From Rhypophila decipiens (lineage: Eukaryota; Ascomycota; Sordariomycetes; Sordariales; Naviculisporaceae): 64,000 nucleotides of DNA. The position numbers and the translations under genes are program-made. How positions within the stretch are numbered: position 1 is the stretch's first letter; each line of letters begins with the position of its first letter. The stretch covers positions 186,001-250,000 of the forward strand of contig MU858049.1 in NCBI GenBank assembly GCA_033297075.1, written 5' to 3'. Under the pieces are notes generated by a model that saw only the letters and a program-made list of their open reading frames with translations, had not been told where the DNA came from and ran no database searches. Shown here piece after piece: positions 1 through 11,656 of the stretch.

Positions 1-524
1 CTGGCTAGCATGTATAATTGCAACCCAGTGAATCTTGTTGGTGGACGGGCGTCCCAGACGTCAAACCAGCTTCATCAATGTCATTTATCGGATTTTGCAT
101 AAAGACCCATTTTACCGTGATAAACCTTATTTCTTTGTTCGCGGGACATGCATGTGTCGTTCAGGGGAAGTCACGTGCCCGCGTCGTCCCCTGAAACGAA
201 GCTACGACATGGTGTTGCCGGGCCAAAGTTCGCCAAACTGACCCCAAATACCAGATGCAGATCCCGCTCTAATTGGCCGAATACAGAGACGTCGCATTGC
301 CCAAATAAACCAGTAACACACCAATTCCCAGGGAACGAGTGGTCCTGGAAGGCGTATTCTGAAAGCTTGATTCAAGATTCTTAAAGGGACGAGATTACTG
401 GACTCTCTGCAAAACATTGCGCAGCACGATTTTACGAATATTTTGCCGCATTCCTCGACGACGAAGCGCATTTATTCCGGAGTTGGTTCAAGTTCGGTCT
501 CCTTTAAACACAAGGGCGCCAAAA
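1..524. other. Upstream region of the Cut12-like gene
   Basis: No gene is supported here; it should hold the promoter and leader of the spindle pole body gene that starts at 525. The reading frame of that gene stays open upstream to about 417 but has no ATG there, so the extension is taken as leader sequence. Confidence 0.5.
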
Positions 525-3290
525 ATGCCTTCACCGCTCTCGCCAATAGAGCCTAACAAGTCAACACCACAGCGATCCATGACCTCCATGACCTCCACCC
601 TCTCCCCCAATAGCGACAGTGACGACGGCTGCAACAACGACAACAGCTCTCCATTCATGTCTGACGCTTCACCACCAACCGCCCACTCGCTGCCTCGAGC
701 GCGGCCCATATCTCGCATCATTTCGGGCGGCGAGCTCTCCCCTCTCAAGATTGTCCAGCAGCAGCAACAGACTCACAATGGGGACAAGCAACAACCGCCA
801 CCCGCGGCGACGGCCGCGAGTGATGACACACCATCGCCCGCTAAATCGATGCCACCACCTCCTCTGCCGAACAGTCCCAGGAAGATGGCCGGTGCTCCGA
901 TCAAACGGTTTCCGATAAAGGTCAACTCGGCACCAGCCGCAACAAACGGGAGTGCAACAAGTCCTCCTGCCAGTGGGAATACTGCAAACGAGTCCCCCCG
1001 CCGCATCAATCTCCACGACGCAATCCAAGAGAACCCCGGACTCAAGCATGCAATTGAGATCTTTGAAGACGACGAAAGCATGCTCGAGATCGAATCTAGT
1101 GAACATGGCAAGACGGGCGGCAACAATGCGAACCAGACATTACAAGCTTCCATGGACGCGGCCGCATTACACCAGGGGCAGATGGATCACGACGAGAGTC
1201 GCCTCGCCGGCGATGACGAGCCTTCAGCGGCCGACGATACAATGATTAGCACGTTTAGCAACTTCTCTGCCGATATGACCATGTTAGCACGAATGCGAAG
1301 CAACTCTCCGACCAAATTCTCGGTGCTCGGCGGCTCAACGCCCCGCACCGGGCGACCGGACACATCTCACTCACGCACCACGCCAGGTAACGGATCTGAC
1401 CGCTCGGCGGCGCAGTACGACTCAGCCGGCAGCAACAGCACCGTAAACCTACTCGACTTCACCGAACAGCTCCGCTTCGGGGCTTACTCGCAACAGACAC
1501 CCTCGCGGAACCGACAGCTCTCTCCAGCTCGGACAGGACAAACGGTTGGAGCGACGCCACAAAGATCAGGCATATCCAGCCTGCTCGATTTCGACATCCC
1601 ACCCATGCCCACACCGCGAAGCATCCCGACCATCACCCCGCGCGAACTCGAGTCCCTAAAATCCAACTTTTTGTCCGAGATCTCCAGCCTAAAGGCCTCG
1701 CTTAGCGGCAAGGAGGCCGAGGTCCTGTCCCTTAAGACGGCAGTTAGCGACGCCGAGAAGCGGGTAGGCGAGTGCATGGAACACCTGAGAGATCTGCGGG
1801 GTACACACGACACCATCGTGAACGAGAGGGACTCCTGGGAGAAGCGCGGCCGGGAGATGGAGTCTGTTCTTCGTAAGGTGAAGGAGGAGATCGTCCTTGG
1901 CCAGCGCGAGCGCGAGGAGCTCGAGTTTAAGCTGCAGGAGTCGGAGCAGCGGCGCGAGGCGGCCGAGATGATGGCCCAGGATGCCGAGAGCAAGATGGCG
2001 GGTATGCGGGCTGGTAAGGCCAGCGCTGAGGCTGCTGCTGACGGAGGTATCAAGTCGCCGACTGGTCCTGGGGCGTCCAACAAGGAGGTGGAGATGGCTG
2101 TGGAGCGCGTCGCGAGGGAGCTGCATGCTCTGTATAAGAGCAAACACGAGGTCAAGGTGGCGGCGCTCAAGAAGAGCTACGAGGGCCGGTGGGAGAAGAA
2201 GGTGCGCGAGCTGCAGAACCAGGTGGACGAGCTGGCCAAGGAGAACGAAGAGCTGCGCGTCTCGGGGCGCGATAGCAACTTGACCAAGATGGACCTCGCC
2301 AGACTGACGGAGCTCGAGGAGGAGAGGAAGAGGGAGAAGGCGCAGGACACGACGCACATCAAGGAGCTCGACGCCCAGATTGAAGAACTCAAGGCCATGC
2401 TCAAGACGGTGCAGGGCGATAATGCTGAGCTGAGACACCTTCTCGAGCGGGAGCGGGTCGAGAAGGGCGAGCTGGTCCAGCTGGCCGAGGAGATGATGAA
2501 CATGCAGCAGCAACAGCAGCAGAGCTTTATGGTTGCCGAGCAGCAGGCACAGGAACAACGAGAGCAGGAGGACTACGAACGATATCAACTACAACAACAG
2601 CAACAGCAGCAGATGCAACAGCAGCAGCAACAGCAGCAGGCACAAAGAGACGAAAAGAGATTCAGCAATAGCAGTGGTGGTGCTGGTGGTGGTGGATATT
2701 CCAATGGGAACAGCAGCAACAATGGTATTCAGAACAATAACAGTAACCGGTTGAGCAGGAGCAGCTCCTCTAGCAGCGGCGCCACCCTTAACAACGATGG
2801 CGGCCATTCGTCGACGGGGATGACATCACAAGCTTCTTCTTCTGCATCGGCGGCCAATATGTCAATGGGCAACAAGACACCTGGGAGGAGAAATACCGTG
2901 GCTCCTCCTCCTCCGTCTAGGGGGACGCCCCTTACTGCAAAGCGGCTGTCGCAGCAGGTTCCTAATGCCGGTGACCGTAATGGAGACTCGATGACGACGG
3001 GAATTAGCAATTTCAGGAGTAGTATCTCTGGGGCTGGTCGGCCGTCGAGTCTGCGTGCGCCGGGGGGTGGTATGAGTGGCCTCGCGAAACCTGAGTCGAG
3101 GATTGGACGGGTCGGAGGGCCCGGGGCGGGGGCCGGCCATGAGAGGAATAAAAGCCATGGGATGATGGGATTGCCTAGGCCTGGTAGTGGTCTTGGAATG
3201 AGCGGGTCGAATAGTAGCGGTAGTAGTCGGGGGATTATGAGTTCTATTGAGAAGATGGGGAGTGGTGGGAGGGGGTATGGGCGGGAGTGA
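525..3290 (+). CDS. Spindle pole body-associated protein, Cut12/SnaD type
   Basis: Intronless gene of 921 aa. The first in-frame ATG is at 525 in a good fungal context (CCAAAAATG); upstream codons lack an ATG. The N-terminal third is Ser/Pro-rich and probably disordered. Residues about 370-660 form a long coiled coil broken by a Gly/Ala/Lys linker near 492-520. The segment near 521-580, with ARELHALYKSKHEVK and a following YEGRWEKKV, matches what I know of the fungal Cut12 domain. A polyglutamine stretch (about 660-705, mixed CAG/CAA) leads into a Ser/Gly/Asn-rich basic tail. In fission yeast, Cut12 sits at the spindle pole body and helps activate the mitotic entry kinase Plo1; the Aspergillus relative is SnaD. 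A role at the pole is inferred from the family. The family call is from memory of the domain and is fairly sure. Confidence 0.8.
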   Translation: MPSPLSPIEPNKSTPQRSMTSMTSTLSPNSDSDDGCNNDNSSPFMSDASPPTAHSLPRARPISRIISGGELSPLKIVQQQQQTHNGDKQQPPPAATAASDDTPSPAKSMPPPPLPNSPRKMAGAPIKRFPIKVNSAPAATNGSATSPPASGNTANESPRRINLHDAIQENPGLKHAIEIFEDDESMLEIESSEHGKTGGNNANQTLQASMDAAALHQGQMDHDESRLAGDDEPSAADDTMISTFSNFSADMTMLARMRSNSPTKFSVLGGSTPRTGRPDTSHSRTTPGNGSDRSAAQYDSAGSNSTVNLLDFTEQLRFGAYSQQTPSRNRQLSPARTGQTVGATPQRSGISSLLDFDIPPMPTPRSIPTITPRELESLKSNFLSEISSLKASLSGKEAEVLSLKTAVSDAEKRVGECMEHLRDLRGTHDTIVNERDSWEKRGREMESVLRKVKEEIVLGQREREELEFKLQESEQRREAAEMMAQDAESKMAGMRAGKASAEAAADGGIKSPTGPGASNKEVEMAVERVARELHALYKSKHEVKVAALKKSYEGRWEKKVRELQNQVDELAKENEELRVSGRDSNLTKMDLARLTELEEERKREKAQDTTHIKELDAQIEELKAMLKTVQGDNAELRHLLERERVEKGELVQLAEEMMNMQQQQQQSFMVAEQQAQEQREQEDYERYQLQQQQQQQMQQQQQQQQAQRDEKRFSNSSGGAGGGGYSNGNSSNNGIQNNNSNRLSRSSSSSSGATLNNDGGHSSTGMTSQASSSASAANMSMGNKTPGRRNTVAPPPPSRGTPLTAKRLSQQVPNAGDRNGDSMTTGISNFRSSISGAGRPSSLRAPGGGMSGLAKPESRIGRVGGPGAGAGHERNKSHGMMGLPRPGSGLGMSGSNSSGSSRGIMSSIEKMGSGGRGYGRE
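2502..2640 (+). repeat. Polyglutamine-coding CAG/CAA repeat
   Basis: Two clusters of CAG and CAA codons encode glutamine runs inside the Cut12-like protein, after its coiled coil. Interruption by CAA and by Met, Glu and Arg codons would damp slippage, but length polymorphism between strains is likely. Confidence 0.75.
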
Positions 3291-4718
3291 ATGGACACTC
3301 ACTGGGGCTGGGTTGAGGTGTGTGAGCGAGTGTCACACTGGGATTGTTGGATGAATTATTTCTGACCCGTACCTATATGGGTCTATCTTTGAACGAATGA
3401 TGTCCTGCTCGTACTGCCTGGGCGAGCAAGACTTAATGGATGAATGGCATAGCTTTTATGTAATTTTCATGTTTGGGTATGCGTTTAATGCTGTTTGGTT
3501 TTATGATGATGGCATTTTAGTATATAATTATCTGGTTGGCCATGGACGGGCGCAAGTTTGGCGTAGCCTGTTTGGTGTTTTATTTTATATCTTTATTATT
3601 GTTTACTTTGTCTAGTGCATTCATCTGTTATTCTTCTTTGTCTTCTTTTTGGGGATATGGGAACTGGAGTTTGATGGTATTTTTGTGAAACTTGTCTAAT
3701 ACGAGATTTTGCTCAGCCAGGCATCTAGTTTGGGTTCTATCCTCGACATTGCTTTTCTAATATTTTATGTGGAAGCGATTCAACTCACCTGGTGATCTGG
3801 TGATCTGGTGAGGTCATCATGGTCTTTAATTGAGACAGGTCATAGGACACTTAGTCTAAGCAGATACGGAGTTACACTACTAACGTTTCCTCTTTAAAGA
3901 TTCAATGAATACCAAACATGAGAAGGATGTAATTTTTATATGTGTATTATCTCATTGTTTGCTAGCCGTCACAGCTGGCCATCCGGTCTCGCCTGCTTGT
4001 AATAAGTACCAAAGACAGATGAAACTGGGGCGTTTATCTGGTCAAACTTAAGGCACTGGGTAGGAATTGGATGAATAGGTCTGGAATAAAATACCACTTG
4101 CTCCGGGAATGGTCAAAATGAAATGGATTACAAGATGGGATGGATATGAACTGAGCTTATGGGATGGAGAGCTATCCAGTTCGGATGAAAGTTTCATCTC
4201 AAGTGAACAATGTCTTGCATGTAAGCCGTTCACGTCATGGGATGAAGATACCGGATGAGATGTCATTACATCTGAAGTCAGACAATGCCTTGCTATTTGG
4301 CCCGTTATTCCTTTTGTTCGAGTGTCCTTGAGCCTCACTTGCTGTTTTGATATGTTCAATGGCTTTTTATATGTTGACGATCGTTCCATATCCTTGCAAG
4401 CCAGTCAGTATAACTGGCGTCATGGCACCGGTCCATAATTACAAAACAGTGCTGAATATCAACTGACCAAGGACTTGATTGAATGAATAATGGATGAGCG
4501 TGATGAGTTATCCAGACTCTGCTGCCAAACTTACAAATATCGAGAGGCATGAAACCACCAATCATTGCTCGGAAATTAAGGATATGGTATGTCCGCCGGA
4601 GAGTTATCCACACCCACCCTAGCCCTCCGGCCCCATCACATGTACCCGTCATCCACCACCCGCCATATAACCCACATCCGCAGAACAGACTCTCAACAAT
4701 TCATCAGAGATCGTTCAA
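3291..4718. other. Intergenic region, Cut12-like gene to tRNA-Ala
   Basis: It holds the presumed 3' UTR of the Cut12-like gene and AT-richer sequence with small tandem duplications (CTGGTGAT copies near 3790-3810). A short open frame at 3397-3615 has no coding signature and lies where the 3' UTR is expected. No gene is supported. Confidence 0.5.
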
Positions 4719-4865
4719 GGGCGTGTGGCTCAGTTGGTAGAGCGTTCGCTTAGCATGGATTCCTGGGTCACACCACCTTGGTTTACCAGGGTGCTGACCT
4801 GGGGTATGAAGTACTTGCCTCAGCTTGAATGCGAAAGGTCCTGGGTTCGATTCCCAGCTCGTCCA
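4719..4865 (+). tRNA. tRNA-Ala(AGC) with a 74-nt intron
   Basis: The acceptor 5' strand GGGCGTG (4719-4725) pairs with CTCGTCC (4858-4864), with A73 at 4865. The anticodon stem TTCGC/GCGAA flanks the loop TTAGCAT, with anticodon AGC at 4752-4754. The T arm CTGGG-TTCGATT-CCCAG is perfect. The gene is interrupted one base after the anticodon, the canonical nuclear tRNA intron position; the intron runs 4756-4829. The mature sequence closely resembles yeast tRNA-Ala(AGC), including the T-T mismatch in the acceptor stem. The 74-nt intron is long for a fungal nuclear tRNA. Confidence 0.95.
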
Positions 4866-5550
4866 GTTACAACTCGATCATCATCACTCATACAAAGTGG
4901 TGAGCAATAGTCTTTTTTTTGTGTGTGTTTGTGATACTGATTCTTTTTCTGGTGGGGCAACCAAGATCGCGGGGCAGTACCCTGAAAATTTCACGCGGGG
5001 TTACTCGAAGGGTGATGAGGGGTACAGGTGAAATTCAACAAACCTCACCATATAACTAACTACTGGTATATAAATGAGCTGAATGAGTAATTGCTAGACT
5101 GGAAAGAAATTCGTACATGAGCGAGTGTTAAGGAGATCCAAAAAAGGGCATTCCATTCATTGAACGATAAGCCAAAGGGCGTGAGACTGACAATCGGGCA
5201 TCGACGCCGACCCCCAAGCACTGCTTTGTCGTTGAAAATTTTACCCCTCCATTAGGTCTTGGACCAATCAAATAACACCAATTCAACGGATAAAGTGGGC
5301 GAACCGAATGAATGTCCACAGACACTAACAACAAGCCTCCTATTTCAACCGCAGTGGAGTTAGTGACTGAGGTTCATAGGACATCCTTCATTAATACAAT
5401 TCATACGTACAGAAGCGTATTTGAATACGCATTCTACCAGCACCAGATCAGCCCTGTCGAGTCACCGATCAGTATCCTATCTCATCAAAACAACCAAAAA
5501 AGGGGCAGGCAGCCGCGCATTCACACACACACACCCATTATACATACAAA
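4866..5550. other. Promoter and leader region of the PRO2 gene
   Basis: Intergenic sequence with a CA-rich leader (CACACACACACCC near 5520) just before the PRO2 start codon. No gene is supported. Confidence 0.5.
5458..5464. promoter_or_regulatory. Possible CPC1/Gcn4 site upstream of PRO2
   Basis: CGAGTCA matches six of seven bases of the Gcn4/CPC1 site TGA(C/G)TCA and lies about 90 bp before the start codon. Amino-acid synthesis genes are under cross-pathway control in filamentous fungi, so a site is expected, but one imperfect heptamer is weak evidence. Confidence 0.25.
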
Positions 5551-6888
5551 ATGTCGTTAACCACCGCAAGTGCGCTGGACGCAGCAAAAGAAGCCAAGGC
5601 CGCCTCCCACGTCCTGGCCACCCTCCCGGCATCGGCCCGCAACGATGCCCTCACAGCCATCTACGACGGCCTGAACACTGCCAAGGATGAGATTTTGGCG
5701 GCCAACGCCCGAGACCTGGAACTTGCCAAACAAGCCGCTGCCGATGGCAAGCTGAGCCAGAGCCTCGTTTCGCGGCTTGACCTGGGCAAGAAGGGGAAAT
5801 GGGAGGACATGCTCAAAGGAATCCTGGACGTGCGCGAGCTCGAGGACCCTGTGGGAAAAGTCACGCTGCGCACTCGTCTCGATGATGGACTAGACCTGGA
5901 GCGGGTCACATGTCCGATCGGCGTGCTCCTCATCATCTTTGAGGCTCGTCCCGAAGTCATCGCCAACATCGCCTCCCTGGCCGTGAAGTCCGGCAACGCG
6001 GCCATCCTCAAGGGCGGCAAGGAGTCCACCGAGTCGTTTGTGGCCATCTCACGGGTCATATCCGCCGCCTTGGAGAAGACTCAGGTCCCCAACGGCGCCA
6101 TCCAGCTCGTCACCACCCGTGATGTGATTCCCCAGCTTCTCGACCTCGATCAGCACATCGACCTGGTCATCCCCCGCGGATCGAACGAGCTGGTGCGGTA
6201 CATCAAGTCCAACACCAAGATCCCCGTCCTCGGCCACGCAGACGGCCTCTGCTCTATATACCTGGAGGAATCCGCCGATCCCAAGATGGCCGCCCAAGTA
6301 ATCGTCGACTCCAAGACCTCCTACCCAGCAGCCTGCAATTCCCTCGAGACCCTGCTGGTCCAAGAATCCGCCCTCTCCACCGTCTTCCCCGCCGTAGCCG
6401 AGGCTCTATCGGCCAAGGGCGTCGAGCTCCGGTGCGACGAGGCATCCAAAGCCTCCCTGTCCAAAACCAACCCCTCACTCACCGTCACCAGCTCTCAAGA
6501 ATCCGACTACGCAACAGAATTCCTCTCCCTCACTCTAGCAGTCAAGACGGTATCTTCTCTCCAGGAGGCGATCGAGCATATCAACTCGCACGGGTCCCAC
6601 CACACAGATGCGATCTTGACCGCGTCCAAGGAACAGGCCGAGATGTTCATGAACGCCGTCGACTCGGCGGGGGTTTACTGGAACGCATCTACTAGGTTTG
6701 CGGATGGCATGCGGTATGGGTTTGGCACCGAGGTTGGGATCAGCACCAACAAGATCCACTCCCGGGGTCCGGTCGGATTGGAGGGGCTCATGATTTACAA
6801 GTACAAGATTCGGGGCGGGGGACAGTGCACGCTGAGTTATGGCGAGGGGGAGGGGAAGAGGGCGTATAAACATGAGCGGTTGTTGTGA
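5551..6888 (+). CDS. PRO2: Gamma-glutamyl phosphate reductase (glutamate-5-semialdehyde dehydrogenase)
   Basis: An intronless 445-aa protein of normal family length. It catalyses the second step of proline synthesis, NADPH-dependent reduction of gamma-glutamyl phosphate to glutamate-5-semialdehyde, and belongs to the ALDH superfamily. Visible landmarks are PIGVLLIIFEARPEV, KSGNAAILKGGKE, the GHADGLC segment, and the catalytic cysteine in SYPAACNSLETLL (Cys262), followed by FGTEVGISTNKIHSRGPVGLEGL near the end. The start at 5551 follows a CA-rich leader (ACAAAATG) and the frame begins directly with family-like sequence. Fungal PRO2 is usually a separate enzyme from glutamate 5-kinase, as here. 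No defect is visible. Confidence 0.96.
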   Translation: MSLTTASALDAAKEAKAASHVLATLPASARNDALTAIYDGLNTAKDEILAANARDLELAKQAAADGKLSQSLVSRLDLGKKGKWEDMLKGILDVRELEDPVGKVTLRTRLDDGLDLERVTCPIGVLLIIFEARPEVIANIASLAVKSGNAAILKGGKESTESFVAISRVISAALEKTQVPNGAIQLVTTRDVIPQLLDLDQHIDLVIPRGSNELVRYIKSNTKIPVLGHADGLCSIYLEESADPKMAAQVIVDSKTSYPAACNSLETLLVQESALSTVFPAVAEALSAKGVELRCDEASKASLSKTNPSLTVTSSQESDYATEFLSLTLAVKTVSSLQEAIEHINSHGSHHTDAILTASKEQAEMFMNAVDSAGVYWNASTRFADGMRYGFGTEVGISTNKIHSRGPVGLEGLMIYKYKIRGGGQCTLSYGEGEGKRAYKHERLL

Positions 6889-8803
6889 GGAACTCACTCA
6901 TTTGTGGGTGGCAAGATCAGTTGGTTGGGTTTATTTATCTGTTGATGATATTGTCCTCGGGTACCTAGTCAAAAGTTTTGGGATTTTCCAAAAATGTTAA
7001 TGGGTGTTTAGACAAAATACTATATATCAACTACAATACAGACTGTTAGAAAGAAAGCACCTACCTTACCTATGTACCTACGTTTATTATACGTGTACTT
7101 ACTGGCTGGTCTGCATGTATGTGTGAAATATCAACCGAAAAAGTTGCATACTATCCATGTATTTCAATAACAAACATCCCACGCAACAAGACGTGGGGTT
7201 TTTCGGTCCTCTTCTGTTGCCAGAGAAGAGAATATATCATGCATGGTGAATCCAGACGTACATGTGTAGGAGCTATAGTATATACGTACTTCAGAGGAAA
7301 AAAGACAGCTGCTTGCTTGACGTGCTTGAATTTTCTTGAAGGATCCGATTTCCTTGCCCTTGGATCAATAACCCATACATAATCAGGAAAAAAACGTGGG
7401 GGCTCTACATGTATGTAGTATAAGGTGCGTATGTAGTTGCCCTTCGGTGTACTAATATGTGGACGAGACTGATTGGACTCAAGGTATAATACGACTTGAG
7501 TTACAGATATATATGGAAGGAAGTTGAAGACGGAGAGTCTAATAAGGGGAGATATAGGTACTTTTGTACACGTGAGTTCCAGTAACTCCCAAGTCAATTG
7601 TTGGTAAGGCGCGAGGGTAGCTAGCTATGCTGAGTCTGGGCGTGAAAACGTTTACCTGCTCGTAGTCTCGCACCTCCTGCTTGTCTGTGGCTCTACGCCT
7701 TTCAGGGTTGGTTTCTTTTCAAGGTCGGTACGTTGGTGAGACTAGACTCTAAACCCCTTGAGCGGTACACTGCAAATCAGGTTAGTGTCCATTTTGCGTA
7801 TATACCTACCGCGGTAGATATCAATACCTTTGCTAGAAGACAGGGAATTATTACAAGTGAAGGAAGGTAGGTAATCGCTGATACGTGTATGGATGTACAG
7901 TAGGTAAGTAGTAATGGTTGTACCAGTATCCCCCCCAAAAGGTAAGGTAGGTTGGATGGATTATGTCAGCCCGGAAGTCATGTACGTTGGTGTGATCGGA
8001 TCGGATCTTTATACTGGAACGCTCACCGAGCAAGCAAGGGGTGAGGGCGAGGTAGTGTAGTACGGTACCAAGCATCAAACACCGGCCGACGGACGAATAC
8101 AACTACGGATACCACTACCAACAAATCGTCAAGCCAACCTGCCTTGTCGGTCGTCGGTCGGGGCCGGGTTCCGGGTAGACAGCCCGGCGGAGTGCGAGGC
8201 GGTGGGTTCCATTGTGTTCTTGCGAGTTTCGGTCTTTGGTACGGGCAGACGGACGCAGATATTTTTATTTTTATTTGTTCTGCGTGCTGAATGTTAGATA
8301 ATGGATGGATCTTGGGTATGTCAATGGTATAGGTAGTGAGCAAGCTTGTCCATCAACAAACCTCGACGCCGTCCCAAGTCCGGCAGGTCACCGAGCAAGC
8401 GAGCTGAATCCCCGGGAACAAGACATTGAGCAAGTCAAGAAGCATGAAGCCAAGTTCAAACCCCGTTTCCCCCGCGCAGGCGGATGTACGTAGTTGGTCA
8501 GCAGCGGCTAGTCCCGGCCGGCAAGGTGTCTACCTACCTGCCTCTACTGCGAGTCATGGATGTGTACTCGGAAGGAAGGAAGGATACACAGCATCTCAGT
8601 GTGTAGTAGGGAAGGAAGGTTCGGGTGGAGGGTGTGAGACGGATCCGGATCCCGGAACTTGCACCGAGCCGATACGGGTACCATTACGGATACGCCATTA
8701 GTACACAGCGGTACTCCGTATTATAGGCTTCCATGACACAACGACTGTAGGTATGTATCACGTCGGCCTGGACTGCCTCCAGGAGCACATGAATGTGGGG
8801 GTT

Positions 8804-8816
8804 GGGGGGGGGGGGG
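8804..8816 (+). repeat. G13 homopolymer
   Basis: Uninterrupted run of 13 G, preceded by GGGGGTT. It lies in non-coding sequence and its exact length may be uncertain. Confidence 0.8.
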
Positions 8817-10005
8817 AGCATGGATTTATTTTATCCTTGCGTGAAACAATTCGAGTTGTATTGCACGTGGTGTCGAGTGAGATTTCGAATCGAAGGCTCC
8901 GCGACTGGGAATATCATTGAAAATGTTCGGTTTGTACCGCAACTACCGTTGTGAGTGAATATTCTTAAGTAAATTTGAGTGACTTGAGATATCCTCTGGT
9001 TGAAGTCGGAGACTTTTCTTCTTGGGAAGCCAGGACAAGGGAGGAAAAAGCACTCACTATCCCCGAATCCGAGAGGAACATCCTCTCAAGGGCTATGTAA
9101 TCAATGCCACGAACGCGATATATGTATGAGGCGCATCTCATCACACATCCTATTGAACCGAGAAAACAGCGCAAACATTGTGATTGGGAGCCGGCGATAA
9201 GTCCGGGCCCCGATCATGTCGCCGTTAAGTTAGTGGAAGGGGCAGTGGGTGATGAGCTTGGGATGTGAGATGTGAGCAGATCGGCCCTACATGATCTGCT
9301 CTATACTATTCTGACAGGCTTCGATCATCTCAGTTGCCTATACCGGGACACAAATGCTAATGGATGTGAAATAGCGTGCATACCGGTACATCGTCATGTA
9401 CGTATGGGAGATCACCTAAACGGCTTTCGACTCCTTGGGGGCTATTTTGACGACCGGTTGAGGGTCGAGCTCCGCGGGAGGGGGTTACACATGTGAAGGC
9501 TCAGTGCATGTATCATGTTCAGTGTGAGTGCCTTCTTCATGTGTGGCTCAAGACAGACGCTTGAAGCAATACCACGACACCGACAGATATGCAGGCGAAT
9601 GGAGGAAAAGAAAAACGTCGTGGTTAACGGGCCGATCTCCAATCTGTTTGTTGGTTGGCTGTTGGTGTCACCACCTTTTACATCCAAATTATGTTCTATT
9701 TGGAGCAGTCAAAGATGGTTTTTTGTCTGTGCTATTAGCCGGTATAGGGGAAGAGGATGGAACAAACCGACCGACCGGATCGACTGCCTTCCACACCGAA
9801 AGAAGATTGGAGAGACCGACAAGAGACGGACCAAGATATGAATGATGACGTGGAAGGAGAAAGAGGGCAGAGAAGAAAAAAAGGAGGGGGAGGGGTTTGA
9901 GAGTCTCCATGGATGATGGAACGAACTGCTTGGTTTGCTGTACGCACAGACAGGACAAGCTACAAGGATGGTTCTAGAAAAGAAAAGGCACGATGTGATG
10001 CGGTC

Positions 10006-10023
10006 TTTTTTTTTTTTTTTTTT
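10006..10023 (+). repeat. T18 homopolymer
   Basis: Uninterrupted run of 18 T in non-coding sequence. Confidence 0.8.
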
Positions 10024-11656
10024 CATGGATATTCTTTGTGCGTAAAGACAAGCGATTTGGTCTTGGTCTTGTGTTCCAGGGTTGATACGGAAGGTTTGTG
10101 ACGCTTGACGGACGGATGAAATCTGGACGAACGGTTGGGCCGGGTAGACGAACAACCGGACCTTGGGACCAATCACTAAATATGGGAAAGGTAAGAGAAA
10201 GATGTTCCGGAGTGAGACAGACGGGGATTGTATCGCAAGAGAGCACATATTGAGCGCTCTGTTCGGACGAAGCAGCGGGTAATCGATCCTGTTCAGCTTT
10301 GGGTCAACACGGGAATTGACCCCAGACTTTTCAACCGTATGCGGGAGACTGCTGTTGTCCTTGTCATGTGGAACCAGGAGGAACGACACCTTTCTGGGCT
10401 GTGTTCCTATTCCAGAACACGACACGAAAATCCATAGCAAATCCGGATACATTTGTGTGGTGTACCAAGCTCACCCAGATTCCAGAGCAGAACGAGCCGA
10501 AACTGAGAGCGCATTGTGTTGGCCCATCCGAGGTAACCCATAGACACACATGTAGAATCAATATGGCAATAAATAGCCGCCCAACGACATGGTTTCTCTA
10601 CTTCGGGCTATCTCTCTAACCAAAATCAAGCAAATCTTGAAGGTATCTAAAATACCAACATATACCGAATATGCAAGGTAGTTCCGGTAGATCGCGCCAT
10701 ATCCTCCATCCATGTCTGATCAATAGACATGCTGTTTCTTGGCCTCTGAAAATGGTGTCGAAGTTGTGTAACCCTTATCCAATCTCCAGAAATATGTCCC
10801 GTTCGCAGCGTAGTCCTCATACCCTACTCCAGCATAAGCCCGCCCTGATCCCTCTACAGTCTCATGTCCTTCATCAGTCATCATATACTCCCTCCATCTG
10901 TCCTCCATTCTGACATCCAGATCGACTGGACACAGGTGAGCCACGCCGAGAGAGTCGGAATGAAAACCCGGATATCCGATTTTGGCATAGCCATAGACCG
11001 CCATGCTGATGTGAATAATGGTTCGCAGCAAGTCCGGTCTCCGGGTCATCCAAGTTGGCCGTTATTCCGTCGTCATGTCTCTGACACCCAACGGGAACTC
11101 AAGGGAAGCTCGATCGGAGGTGGAGGGATGCCATTCATCGTATAGCCCGAAACAGAAAGAAAAGGGAAGAAGCAATAAAAAAGGTCAAAGGATTACGCCC
11201 CAATATGATGCCCTCTTTTGGTCTCGTGCGCCATTCGCCGCCGGTCTGGGTTCGAGAGGAGTAGACAGTCGATTATGTCCGGTGATGTGAAATGTGTTGG
11301 TAGTGTAACAGAAAATGAAAACGTCGAGTTATGATCAAGATGTGAAAAGAAAAGAGATACCCTGCGCGACAGCGGCGGCAGCGTCAAAAACAAAGAAATA
11401 GCAGTCCAGGTTGCGTGGGTCTCGACATCGCGACAACAAGGCATGTTGCTGTAATATCGTGGAGGAAACGAACTGGAGCGGAGATACCTCGTGCAACTGA
11501 AGGTTCGGCTTGTGCTTCGAAACCCAAAACTATCCGAACGGGTCATATGCAACGGGGTTATCCGTCCACAGCCCCAGCACACACGGAGGAGCCCACACAA
11601 CTAGGTCCCAGCCGACGGAGCATGGCAGAGGCCCGCGCCGTGACCCGAAGGTCTAT

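Larger units (their letters stand above)
6889..11656. other. Gene-free interval between PRO2 and the RAS-2 gene
   Basis: About 4.8 kb. It contains the 3' UTR of PRO2, many short GTAGGTA/TACCTAC-type runs, a G13 run (8804-8816) and a T18 run (10006-10023). Open frames here are short, overlap on both strands and carry no recognisable domain. The 3' UTR of the minus-strand RAS-2 gene should lie at the right end. Confidence 0.5.

Noticed and set aside
1689..2588. A 299-codon frame on the minus strand inside the Cut12-like gene
   Set aside because: It mirrors the GC-rich third positions of the coiled-coil gene on the other strand; it is Leu-rich, has no domain and is fully explained as a shadow.
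3397..3615. A 72-codon hydrophobic frame downstream of the Cut12-like gene
   Set aside because: Aromatic/hydrophobic bias comes from AT-rich 3' UTR sequence; no homologous family recalled.
9689..10452. Overlapping minus-strand frames of up to 247 codons
   Set aside because: They run through the T18/A18 homopolymer, giving a lysine run, and lack any motif.
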